Of a DNA stretch of 25,460 bases, positions 8,333 through 15,323 are shown in pieces. The notes under the pieces are model-generated. The model was not told the origin of the DNA. It did not search any database and saw only the letters and a list, made by a program, of their open reading frames with translations. Both the position numbers and the translations under genes were made by a program. This DNA comes from a virus, in the IMG/VR virus record IMGVR_UViG_3300031707_000158, positions 1-25,460 of that record. One strand, 5' to 3'. The first letter of the stretch is position 1. Each line of letters starts with the position of its first letter.

Positions 8333-8842
8333 TTACGGGGTCGGGAGGCCGACGCGCCACATGTTGCCGACGTTGCCCGAGACATCGTCCGGGAGCGCGT
8401 TAAATGTGACCATCGTGATCCGCTGGCCGGAGTTGTCGAAACCCCAGTCGATCTTCGAGGTCGGATCGGCCTTGAAAATGACCAGGGTCGCGTCGGGATC
8501 GATCGAGGGCAGGGCCCCGTCCATGATCGTCAGGATCAGCTCCTTGGCGATGGATCGTCCGCTGAGGCCCGTCGTTGTGGCCACGATCATGCCGTCCGCG
8601 TCGATGGTCGCCCCGGCGATGAGGTCCTCGATCAGGGCCAATGCCTGATTGGTCAGCGGGACCTCGACGGAAGCCTTGCGGCCCTTCGTGACGGTGTTCT
8701 GGATCGTCTCTCCGGTCTGGTCATAGGTGATCTCCGTCTTCATCACCTCGTCCGTGAATTTGACGCCTCCCTTGGTATAGCCAAGATCGACGCCGTCGTA
8801 CTTGATCTGGCAAGGGCCAGTCTCCCCGAGTGGAAAACTCAT
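8333..8842 (-). CDS. Major tail tube protein (169 aa)
   Basis: The start ATG at 8842 has a strong Shine-Dalgarno (AGGAGG, five bases of spacing). The protein is mostly beta: a short N-terminus (PCQIKYDGVDLGYTKGGVKF), a strand pair at KASVEVPLTNQ, a central helix (ALALIEDLIAG), and C-terminal strands (DPTSKIDWGFDNSGQRITMVTFNAL). This matches the fold expected of tail tube proteins of the lambda V/T5-like superfamily. It is the only tube candidate, there is no sheath gene beside it, and the tail chaperones follow immediately. It should polymerise into the hollow tail tube around the tape measure. Confidence 0.85.
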   Translation of the reverse strand: MSFPLGETGPCQIKYDGVDLGYTKGGVKFTDEVMKTEITYDQTGETIQNTVTKGRKASVEVPLTNQALALIEDLIAGATIDADGMIVATTTGLSGRSIAKELILTIMDGALPSIDPDATLVIFKADPTSKIDWGFDNSGQRITMVTFNALPDDVSGNVGNMWRVGLPTP

Positions 8843-8868
8843 ATTAGCCTCCTATATGGCTGTATTCC

Positions 8869-8887
8869 GAAGGGCTCCCGCCCGTTC
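8869..8887 (-). other. Small hairpin ahead of the tail tube gene
   Basis: In the short gap between the tail terminator gene and the tube gene, the transcript can form a stem GAA(C)GGGC/GCCCTTC capped by GGGA, a GNRA-type loop. No T-run follows, so it is not a terminator. It could stabilise or mark the start of the tail-tube message, which needs high expression. The stem is short and could be chance. Confidence 0.3.
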
Positions 8888-8896
8888 GTTCTTTTC

Positions 8897-9298
8897 TCAT
8901 GTCGGACTCGCTGCTATCTGATAATTCGTTGAGTATTCGAAGCCGCCTTTCTCATCTTGGCCGATATATTGTGGTTTTGCCAAAGCAGAAATTGACCAAA
9001 TCTTATACTGTTGGCCCCCCGAAACGAGCGGTCCGATCGTCCAGCCGGACGTCCCGTGAATGGCGTTGTAGATCGTCCATGCATCTTCGCGGGCCTGGAC
9101 TATCGTCTCCCCCCGCGTGGCGACTTGAAGCATCGCATCCATTCTGTATGGGAGGTCAAAATCGGCCGGGCCGCCGTTATCCAGCAGGGTATGGCACCGC
9201 ACCGGTGCGTCCTGAGCGCGGAAGCCGACCTGGAGATTCCCTCCTCGGGTCAACCCGGGAACTCGGGTGCAGATCCAGACGGCCAGCTCTTTCAGCAC
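8897..9298 (-). CDS. Tail terminator / minor capsid-type protein (133 aa)
   Basis: The start is GTG at 9298, two bases after the stop of the previous gene, with a G-rich Shine-Dalgarno (GGGGG) close upstream. The protein is a compact alpha/beta domain: N-terminal helix (LKELAVWICTRV), a strand with VGFRAQDAPVRCHTLLDN, and a central helix (ETIVQAREDAWTIYNAIH), then strands to the C-terminus. This pattern is common in tail terminator proteins (lambda gpU-like and Minor_capsid_3-like), which cap the tube and join it to the head. Its position just before the tail tube gene agrees. Confidence 0.75.
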   Translation of the reverse strand: MLKELAVWICTRVPGLTRGGNLQVGFRAQDAPVRCHTLLDNGGPADFDLPYRMDAMLQVATRGETIVQAREDAWTIYNAIHGTSGWTIGPLVSGGQQYKIWSISALAKPQYIGQDEKGGFEYSTNYQIAASPT

Positions 9299-9299
9299 G

Positions 9300-9794
9300 T
9301 CATCCCCCAGTTGCCTCTTTGATTCTTGTCGCGACGATCTGCATATATTTTTTCATGAACATCATCATTTTTGATTCAAGATATTTCGGCCCGACTCCAC
9401 CCTCAGACCAGTTCACTTTCTTATTCACGGCCTCATGCCACTTCGCCGCATAGGGCTGGCGGAATATCAGTTTGCAGATAATGTCCTTCGCGCCGTATCG
9501 CTCTGCCGCACCGCCTCCACCCTTCATGTGGTCCCCGTCCTTGCCGCCGGACTTCTCGACAACCTTGCTCTGAGTGATCCCTTCCAGGATCAGCGTATAG
9601 TCGCCCCGGAGGTTCCCTTCGAGGTGAGGTGTCTTGGGCGTCACATTGTCAGCATCGTTCTTCAGTTCAGAGATCGCCTCAAACAACCCCTTTTCAGCAG
9701 CGGCGGGAGCGGTCTTCAAGGCGTAGGCAAGGAATTTCGTGTCGAAGTCCTTCCAGTCCAGGCTGAAACCGCCGTCCTTCATTGGTCCGGTCAT
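9300..9794 (-). CDS. Putative tail completion / neck protein (164 aa)
   Basis: The start chosen is ATG at 9794, because it overlaps the previous stop (ATGA); a GTG at 9803 is the alternative. The N-terminal helices (KDFDTKFLAYALKTAPAAAEKGLFEAISELKND) are followed by TPKTPHLEGNLRGDY and later IFRQPYAAKWHEAVNKKVNWSEGG, then a long C-terminal helix that starts at KYLESKM. This order is typical of HK97 gp10-like and minor-capsid-2-like proteins: a helix, then a TP..G.LR segment, then PYA..(H)E. These act at the head-tail junction. Context between the neck and tail terminator genes supports the call. Confidence 0.75.
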   Translation of the reverse strand: MTGPMKDGGFSLDWKDFDTKFLAYALKTAPAAAEKGLFEAISELKNDADNVTPKTPHLEGNLRGDYTLILEGITQSKVVEKSGGKDGDHMKGGGGAAERYGAKDIICKLIFRQPYAAKWHEAVNKKVNWSEGGVGPKYLESKMMMFMKKYMQIVATRIKEATGG

Positions 9795-10090
9795 GTTATC
9801 CACACTTCATAATGAGACGTTGAGAAATCCGTCTTCTTGTCAACCCGCATGATGGCATGTTCGACGCCCTCGATGGTGATCCGGTCCGCGTTCGTCGGCG
9901 CGACGATATCGCCGGCCAAGTAAACCAGCGCCCCGGAAACGACCTGCTCGCCCTGGGCGTTACGGATGAGCTTGTTCTGCCATTCCACTCGGGCCATGAC
10001 AGCGACGGTCGTGTAGGTAGGCGTGTTCCACTGGTCGAATGCCGTGAGGTACTTGATCGAGATGCTATCGACGAGATAGGCGCTGATCAT
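9791..10090 (-). CDS. Putative head closure / neck protein (99 aa)
   Basis: A small beta-barrel-like protein: YLVDSISIKYLTAFDQWNTPTY, then VAVMARVEWQNKLIRNAQGEQVVSGALVYLAGD, then the strand-rich end ITIEGVEHAIMRVDKKTDFSTSHYEVWIT. This strand order is that of head closure or stopper proteins (SPP1 gp16-like and minor capsid-1-like), which seal the connector before tail joining. It overlaps the minor head protein gene upstream by four bases and the tail completion gene downstream by four bases. Confidence 0.75.
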   Translation of the reverse strand: MISAYLVDSISIKYLTAFDQWNTPTYTTVAVMARVEWQNKLIRNAQGEQVVSGALVYLAGDIVAPTNADRITIEGVEHAIMRVDKKTDFSTSHYEVWIT

Positions 10091-11001
10091 CTGTTCCTCC
10101 AGGCCAGGGCGTTCTCGGAGGTCGGGTTGAGATTGTGTTCACAATTCGGATGTACGGGGGGCATCGCCTCGTCCGGCAACTGATCGTATGTATCGCTGTC
10201 GCCGGAGAGCGAATAAATTTCTCCTTCATATTTCTTGCATTCTTCACACGGATTATCGTGTGTGGAGAATTGAACCAGATCGTTGTCGAATTCCTTGCAG
10301 AGCTCCTTCGTTGCCTCTGTCTGCGCCTCTCTCATCCGCGTCCTGGCGACCAGCTCCGCATAGGACTTGACGTCATAGTGTCGCCCATTTATGACTATAA
10401 AATCCTTGCCGCCGAGCTTGCTCAATAGGTAATCGCGGATTGTCCTACTCACTGTGCCGCTCGATAATGTCGCCTGGGCCACGTCCGCCGGGCGCGCCTT
10501 CTTTAAAAGCCGTTTGATAAACGGGAGCGCGTCGGTACTCTCGAACATCTGCACCTGTGCGAGTTTCGCCACGCCTACCGCGGCCTGGGAAACGACGGAC
10601 AGATACTTCCGCGCCGTCTTTTCGATCGTCCGGTTCGCCTTCCAGTAATCCGTCATCACGGTCTTCGTCAGAGCACTGATCTTCTTGTCGTGCCGAGCCG
10701 GGTTATATTTCGACGCCGGGATCCGCTGCGCCCCGATCATCTCAAGACGCGTCCGGGCCACCCCTGCGCTTTCCTCATACGCCGCCCGGATAGCACCCGG
10801 AGCCCACATCTGGACAGCCGTGTCGAGCGAGCGGATGATGTCCTTAACTTGTGACAGCGCCCTCCCCGATTCCGCCGCCGCGTAAGTAGCGGGGTCTAAT
10901 GAAGATAGAACCGCGATGATCCGCTCCGCCGCCGAATCATAGACGGATTGAATCAACGCGATCCGCGCCTTCATCGGAATCAGGGACAATGTCTTAGGCA
11001 T
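10087..11001 (-). CDS. Minor head protein, Mu gpF-like (304 aa)
   Basis: The start chosen is ATG at 11001 (MPKTLSL), one base after the preceding stop. A longer reading from 11043 gives an Arg-rich extension inside the previous gene and is rejected. The protein is helical for about 210 residues. A conserved head-morphogenesis segment follows (DYLLSKLGGKDFIVINGRHYD and VKSYAELVARTRMREAQ). The C-terminus holds NPCEECKKYEGEIYSLSG and later HPNCEHNLNP, a Cys/His set likely to bind zinc. These features are characteristic of the phage minor head / gpF-like family, which helps start capsid assembly or DNA injection. Confidence 0.85.
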   Translation of the reverse strand: MPKTLSLIPMKARIALIQSVYDSAAERIIAVLSSLDPATYAAAESGRALSQVKDIIRSLDTAVQMWAPGAIRAAYEESAGVARTRLEMIGAQRIPASKYNPARHDKKISALTKTVMTDYWKANRTIEKTARKYLSVVSQAAVGVAKLAQVQMFESTDALPFIKRLLKKARPADVAQATLSSGTVSRTIRDYLLSKLGGKDFIVINGRHYDVKSYAELVARTRMREAQTEATKELCKEFDNDLVQFSTHDNPCEECKKYEGEIYSLSGDSDTYDQLPDEAMPPVHPNCEHNLNPTSENALAWRNR

Positions 11002-11002
11002 C

Positions 11003-11479
11003 TTAGAAGTCCGTCGCGTCCTCGTTCGCGCCCTTGTCCTCATCCCGGCCGATGTCGGAAATGTAGAACGGGGCTGGAGCCGCCGAGAAGTCCTCGAGGA
11101 TCAGCGCCACGAATGGCGGGATCGGGAGTTTCGTCAGGTCCCCTTCGGCATATTGCTCCTTGACGATCCCCGCGACGGTGACGCCTTGAGCCTGAATGCC
11201 CTTGCGCCGGTCCTCGTCGGCCAAATGAATGAGCATATATAGCGCCAATTCGCACTGGGCCTTCTGGAGGATGACGAGCTCCGCTACCGTCGCGCTCGCA
11301 AAAATGGGAAGGTCGAAAAGCCCGGAATAGAAAAGCCGATCATAAGCCGTCGTCAGCGCGGCGGTTTCCTTCGCCCGCCCCGAAGTCAAAGGGATGGTCG
11401 TCCAAGCGTCGGAGGACAGCCGCGTCGAAAAGTAGGCGTCGGCCTGCGTGAGGGTCAGATATCCTATTTCACCGGGCAT
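11003..11479 (-). CDS. Head-tail connector-type protein (158 aa)
   Basis: The start ATG at 11479 has a strong Shine-Dalgarno (GGAGG, five bases of spacing) that contains the stop codon of the preceding glycosyltransferase gene. The N-terminus (GYLTLTQADAYFSTRLSSDAW) and a following helix (AKETAALTTAYDRL) form the classic signature of phage head-tail connector/adaptor proteins often annotated as DnaT-like or gp6-like. Further helices cover residues 60-95. The C-terminus is acidic. It probably forms the ring beneath the portal. It restarts the structural gene order after the glycosylation cassette. Confidence 0.8.
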   Translation of the reverse strand: MPGEIGYLTLTQADAYFSTRLSSDAWTTIPLTSGRAKETAALTTAYDRLFYSGLFDLPIFASATVAELVILQKAQCELALYMLIHLADEDRRKGIQAQGVTVAGIVKEQYAEGDLTKLPIPPFVALILEDFSAAPAPFYISDIGRDEDKGANEDATDF

Positions 11480-11488
11480 TTTATCCTC

Positions 11489-12232
11489 CTAAAATAGTTG
11501 CGGATCATTCGCGTGGGCCGCACACTCCGCCCGTATCTTTTCTTCCGTGATATCGAAATTTTGAAAGCCCCAAGTATGACGTAGGTTTTCGGCGCTTTGT
11601 AATTCCCGCCGGCCTCGCATCCGCCGCACTATGGCTAAATCCACGTCGGCCATCATCCAATGCGCACCGTCGAATCTCGTGATTGAAATCTGAATCTTCG
11701 GATTCGGTTGATATTTATGAAACCCCGGCGTCCAATGAATATCCAGGCCCGATTTAACGATAATGGGCTTCCTGTACATGCCATTGAATCCGGCCGTCCT
11801 GTTCGGATCGCCATGCCTTCTCTGTAAAATAATCGGCCAAGATAAGTTCAGGTCTTTGTCCGTTCGATGACGGTAAACCTGCCATATATCGGCATAGATC
11901 AGGTTGCCGTCAGCCTGGCTTAGAGCCGTCCTTGCGTCCCCTCCCCCGCAGGGAAAGATGAACTCGTCCGTGTCCGGGGCCATTATCCAATCGCTATCCA
12001 CGGTAGCCGCGCCCTGGGCAACCAACCTCGTGACAAAGCCATAATCAATCTTCCCGGGCAGTTTGTAATTCCTGATCTTGGCGTTCGGATATCGAGAAAT
12101 AATCTCCGCCGTGCCATCGTTCGTCGCCTCGTCCAGGAGGATGATAATTTCATCGGCGAAGGCATAGTGGCTCAGAAAGAATGGGGCCAGCATCGCCTCG
12201 TTGAACCAGCGGGATATCACGGTGATCTTCAT
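11489..12232 (-). CDS. GT2-family glycosyltransferase (247 aa)
   Basis: A GT-A fold enzyme of family 2. The N-terminal Rossmann-like half shows ITVISRWFNEAMLAPFFLSHY, a nucleotide-sugar-binding strand (EIIILLDEATNDGTAEII), and the metal-binding DxD-type motif DTDEF at residues 87-91. The C-terminal half contains GFNGMYRKPIIVKSG and HWTPGFHKY, likely for acceptor binding. No transmembrane segment was seen, so it should act in the cytosol on a soluble acceptor with a nucleotide-sugar donor. The start ATG at 12232 overlaps the methyltransferase stop (ATGA), so the two are translationally coupled. Sugar and acceptor are unknown; a virion protein is my inference. Confidence 0.85.
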   Translation of the reverse strand: MKITVISRWFNEAMLAPFFLSHYAFADEIIILLDEATNDGTAEIISRYPNAKIRNYKLPGKIDYGFVTRLVAQGAATVDSDWIMAPDTDEFIFPCGGGDARTALSQADGNLIYADIWQVYRHRTDKDLNLSWPIILQRRHGDPNRTAGFNGMYRKPIIVKSGLDIHWTPGFHKYQPNPKIQISITRFDGAHWMMADVDLAIVRRMRGRRELQSAENLRHTWGFQNFDITEEKIRAECAAHANDPQLF

Positions 12233-12825
12233 GCGAATTCCTTAATAATGAGCCCGATGCCCATTTGGTATCCGGCTGTAATCCCCGCCTTTAGTGAATT
12301 GTAATGCCGGATAGTAAGGAGGAGGTTGCCCGTGTCTGTCTCGGCTATTTCTTTCCAGAGCCGGCCCACGTCGTCGAGGCCGTGAGTTCCGATGATCCCG
12401 CCACTGATGTCGTGGAGGACGATCATGTGCTTGGTCAATGGCCCATATGTCTCATAGTCGGACTTGACGCCCGCATAGGAATGATCGCCGTCGATAAAAA
12501 GTAAATCGATCGGTCGTCCCGCAAGGCGACCCTGTAATTGTGCGAATGTTTCGGGGTCCTGGGAATCGCCGTGGATATCGGGATGGCCGGGGGACCAATA
12601 GTTCACGTCGATCCCGATGTGCTCGGCATTTAATAGTTCCGTATAAAAAGGCTTTTGGGCATTATTCATAACGCCTATCTCGACGACGATCGGCCTCGGA
12701 ATTTCGCGGGTTCTAAAATAGTTGCCGGCAAACTCCAGAAAGCATCTCCATTCCTGAGTCGATTGGCCCAGGCATCCCTGGGCGATTTTCATCAAATCAT
12801 CGAATTCGGCTCTGCGAAGGTTCAT
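12229..12825 (-). CDS. Class I SAM-dependent methyltransferase (198 aa)
   Basis: The start chosen is ATG at 12825, overlapping the previous stop (ATGA), with a GAGGG Shine-Dalgarno; the reading from 13041 lies inside the preceding gene. Motif I is VVEIGV (residues 47-52), followed by the acidic strand end IGIDVN (70-75), LLFIDGDHSY (108-117) and VLHDIS (136-141). This order matches Methyltransf_24/CmcI-like methyltransferases, many of which act on sugars or small molecules. It lies between two glycosyltransferase genes, so O-methylation of the transferred sugar is the simplest reading. Substrate unproven. Confidence 0.83.
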   Translation of the reverse strand: MNLRRAEFDDLMKIAQGCLGQSTQEWRCFLEFAGNYFRTREIPRPIVVEIGVMNNAQKPFYTELLNAEHIGIDVNYWSPGHPDIHGDSQDPETFAQLQGRLAGRPIDLLFIDGDHSYAGVKSDYETYGPLTKHMIVLHDISGGIIGTHGLDDVGRLWKEIAETDTGNLLLTIRHYNSLKAGITAGYQMGIGLIIKEFA

Positions 12826-14462
12826 ACCAGTCCCTCGTTTAATACCCAGGGCCCCTCTATATCGGGGAAGTGTTTCGATATGCGAAATCCGCGAGTTCCT
12901 GCGTGGCCATGATGCACGTATTCGCTGGGAGTTCCCGCCTGGCCGCGTTCCGCATCGCTGAAATGGGAAAGGCCCGGAAATTGCTTGAGGATTTTCCCGG
13001 ACAATCCCTTTTTGTGAATATCGAGCATTGTTAAATAGCACGGCGCGCCGTGGTGGACATAGGGATAAAACTTCCGATAATTTCCAATATCGATGAGTTG
13101 AAAATAGGGCTGAAGATATCTCACAAAGCCTTCAACATGACCATGCGGTCCGTGAATAAAGCGATTGAAATCCGCCCGTTCATCAATGTCTCCGACGCCG
13201 AACGTGTCGTCCTCCATCATGGCCAGCATCGCCGGGAGGCACGGCTCCAAGAGTTCAATGTCGGAGTCGAAGATGAGGGCGTAGGGCGTCTTGGCCCTCT
13301 CTATCCCCATGCACATTCCCCGCCCGTGGCCGATGTTATAGCCGAGCGAGACGACGGTCGTGATGTCCGACGCCAGTCCGCGCACGTAGGTCGCGCACGG
13401 GTCATCCTTATCAGAGCCGTCGATGATTATGATCGGCATCTCGGGATGGAATTTACGGATGGAATCATAGGCCCGTTCGATCAGGTCTTTTGTGTTCCAA
13501 CAAACCGTGATCCCGGTGATAGGAAGATCCGTCTGGAAATACGAGCGGTAGTTTTCGCTGGTCAACTTCCCGCTCAGGATGTCCAGGTAAACCTGGCAAT
13601 CCTTCGGTACCCATTTCTTGAACGTCGCCCGATCAGCCGTGTCTTTAACCCCGCGATACATGGCCGGGTTATGGCCGATCCCTATCCCGGTACGCCCGGG
13701 CAGGCCCTTGATGCCTAGATATAGCGGCTTTTCGTTATCATTAAAACGATATCCCCGATTACCGACTTTCCGCCATATCCTCAAGTCCACAGCTGTACCA
13801 GCCGGATGGGGTGGTACAAGTTCATCGTTGTCATGTAAGATTTCTATAAATTCCGGCAAAAATGAATTCCTGAAAGCCGTTTCAGAAAGAGAACAATGTG
13901 AGGCGTTTTGGTGGATATGATATCCGCCCGTCGGGAGGTGATAATATTTGGCCTGAGTGATTCCGACGACTTCATGCTGATCGAGTTTGCGCGCCACTTC
14001 TGCGATATATTCCGGTGCGTAATAGTCATCGTCCTCCATGATGATTATCTTGTCGCCGGCAATGAAAGGAAGCGCTGCCGCCAGGTTAAGGCTAAGCGTA
14101 TGCTGCGGATCGTCCGGGCGCGGCTCACGCCGAACATATTTGATGAAGTCGTGAATTTTGAAAGCCTCATCCAGCATCGTTGGCACCTTGCCGTCATCGA
14201 CGACGATCCACTGGCCCGGCTTCTGCGCCTGGTGTTTCATCCATTGCTGACAGAGCGCAAAAGCGAGCGGCCGGTCGCCCGTCGGAGTTATGCAGGTAAT
14301 CCGAAAATCGGTTGGCAGGGTCTTGATATAGTTTACGGGATCAGGAGGAAGACTAGGCGTGGCCGTTCTATACGTTTTATGGCTTGCGTGGTCCGCCCGT
14401 TGTTTTTGCCGTAGGGCCAAGATCTCTGCAACGCGGGGATCCCTCGTGGTTATCATTGCCAT
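12822..14462 (-). CDS. Two-domain glycosyltransferase (546 aa)
   Basis: The start chosen is ATG at 14462, with AAGGA six bases upstream; ATG at 14456, which overlaps the previous stop (ATGA), is the alternative. Two GT-A-like domains lie in tandem. Domain 1 (about 52-290) has FRITCITPTGDRP, QWIVVDDG and the acidic metal site IIIMEDDDYYAP (residues 139-150). Domain 2 (about 313-540) has ITGITVCWNTKDLIERA, PIIIIDGSD and ALIFDSDIEL (residues 395-404). The N-terminal 30 residues contain RVAEIL, also found near the start of the neighbouring gene product. No membrane segment is visible. Two active sites in one chain suggest building of a disaccharide or longer glycan. The middle of this gene is AT-richer than its surroundings (40-43% GC in two rows counted). 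Confidence 0.85.
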   Translation of the reverse strand: MAMITTRDPRVAEILALRQKQRADHASHKTYRTATPSLPPDPVNYIKTLPTDFRITCITPTGDRPLAFALCQQWMKHQAQKPGQWIVVDDGKVPTMLDEAFKIHDFIKYVRREPRPDDPQHTLSLNLAAALPFIAGDKIIIMEDDDYYAPEYIAEVARKLDQHEVVGITQAKYYHLPTGGYHIHQNASHCSLSETAFRNSFLPEFIEILHDNDELVPPHPAGTAVDLRIWRKVGNRGYRFNDNEKPLYLGIKGLPGRTGIGIGHNPAMYRGVKDTADRATFKKWVPKDCQVYLDILSGKLTSENYRSYFQTDLPITGITVCWNTKDLIERAYDSIRKFHPEMPIIIIDGSDKDDPCATYVRGLASDITTVVSLGYNIGHGRGMCMGIERAKTPYALIFDSDIELLEPCLPAMLAMMEDDTFGVGDIDERADFNRFIHGPHGHVEGFVRYLQPYFQLIDIGNYRKFYPYVHHGAPCYLTMLDIHKKGLSGKILKQFPGLSHFSDAERGQAGTPSEYVHHGHAGTRGFRISKHFPDIEGPWVLNEGLV

Positions 14463-15226
14463 AGGTCGTCCTTGTCTCCAAACTCGAAGCACCTGAGCGC
14501 GGAGTCCGGGTTAAGGTTGATGACCCGCGGCCTGCCATTGAGTAATGCCGCGCCCGCCTCGAAAGCCCGCTTGAATATATTCAATGCATCCGGGTTCCCG
14601 CCGGAAGGATAGCCGTCGTGATAGTTTTTTTCCCCGGCCGGGCCCCTTGAGCAATCATAGCCGAGTAGATAGACCGGGTCCCCACCCAAGACCATCGCTA
14701 GATTCAGGGCCCCGTAGCCCGAGTTCTGGCCGTGAAACAGCCCGTCCCTGAGGCTCTTCGTCCAGCCGATCTCGCCAGCCGACGGCAAGGAATAGACGCC
14801 CGGCGGGTACGAGTAGCCGGAGAGGTCCAGCCACAATTTCACGCCTTCGAAGGCCTCGAATGCAGTCTTGAAATTGTCGCCGAGTTTTCCTTCCATGATC
14901 CAGTCCAAAAACGGCCGGTCCATTCCGAATACGATGTCCGCGAAGGGAACGTCATAAAATGATTTATTGATGGCGATGACCCGCTCACCGCGGAGCCGTT
15001 CGAAGTCGAACCCCTTGAGGCTCGGCCCGCCGCCGACGATGAAGCACCGCCGGCCGGCCCAAGAGCCGTCGGGCAGGATCTCCCATGCCGGCCGTTGGGC
15101 GGGCGAAGCCGCCACCTGATTATTCCTCCAGGTCCGGGTCCGCGCCGCGGCTTCGCGGGCGGAGATCGAGTGCCGCAGGATCTCGCTGACCCGCGCCGAC
15201 CGCATCGTCAGCAATTCAGTCGCCAC
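14453..15226 (-). CDS. MptE/DUF115-like Rossmann-fold protein of glycan cassette (257 aa)
   Basis: The start is GTG at 15226, with GGAGGAGG close upstream. After a helical N-terminal segment of 40 residues (contains RVSEIL), a Rossmann-like motif follows: CFIVGGGPSLKGFDF (residues 61-75), then ERVIAINKSF and ADIVFGMDRPFLDW. The C-terminal part contains PVYLLGYDCSRG (residues 184-195) and NYHDGYPSGGN. The GxGPSL strand-loop and LGYD motif resemble DUF115/MptE-like and sialyltransferase-like proteins that are found in phages beside glycosyltransferases. It probably binds a nucleotide-sugar or related donor. Catalysis is not proven. Confidence 0.75.
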   Translation of the reverse strand: MATELLTMRSARVSEILRHSISAREAAARTRTWRNNQVAASPAQRPAWEILPDGSWAGRRCFIVGGGPSLKGFDFERLRGERVIAINKSFYDVPFADIVFGMDRPFLDWIMEGKLGDNFKTAFEAFEGVKLWLDLSGYSYPPGVYSLPSAGEIGWTKSLRDGLFHGQNSGYGALNLAMVLGGDPVYLLGYDCSRGPAGEKNYHDGYPSGGNPDALNIFKRAFEAGAALLNGRPRVINLNPDSALRCFEFGDKDDLWQ

Positions 15227-15244
15227 CTTGCCTCCTCCGCATTT

Positions 15245-15281
15245 GAAAAAGATGGGGGAGGAACCGTCCGGGCCCCTCCCC
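15245..15281 (-). terminator. Rho-independent terminator after the capsid gene
   Basis: On the minus strand the sequence after the capsid stop reads GGGGAGG, a 13-base loop region, CCTCCCC, and then CATCTTTTTC. The seven-base-pair GC stem extends by two G-U pairs. A T-run directly downstream makes this the clearest intrinsic terminator in the window. It separates the capsid gene from the glycosyltransferase cassette. Confidence 0.75.
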
Positions 15282-15323
15282 GCATCTGCGTTGTCAAAGG
15301 ATCACGCCTCCCCTGGCCCGTGG

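Noticed and set aside
2786-8932. Second tail tube or sheath gene indicating a contractile tail
   Set aside because: No large sheath-like ORF was found between the connector and tape-measure genes; only one tube candidate is present.
12825-13041. N-terminal extension of the methyltransferase
   Set aside because: The 72 extra residues lie within the upstream gene and are Arg/Pro/Gly-rich; ATG at 12825 has a coupled stop and a Shine-Dalgarno.
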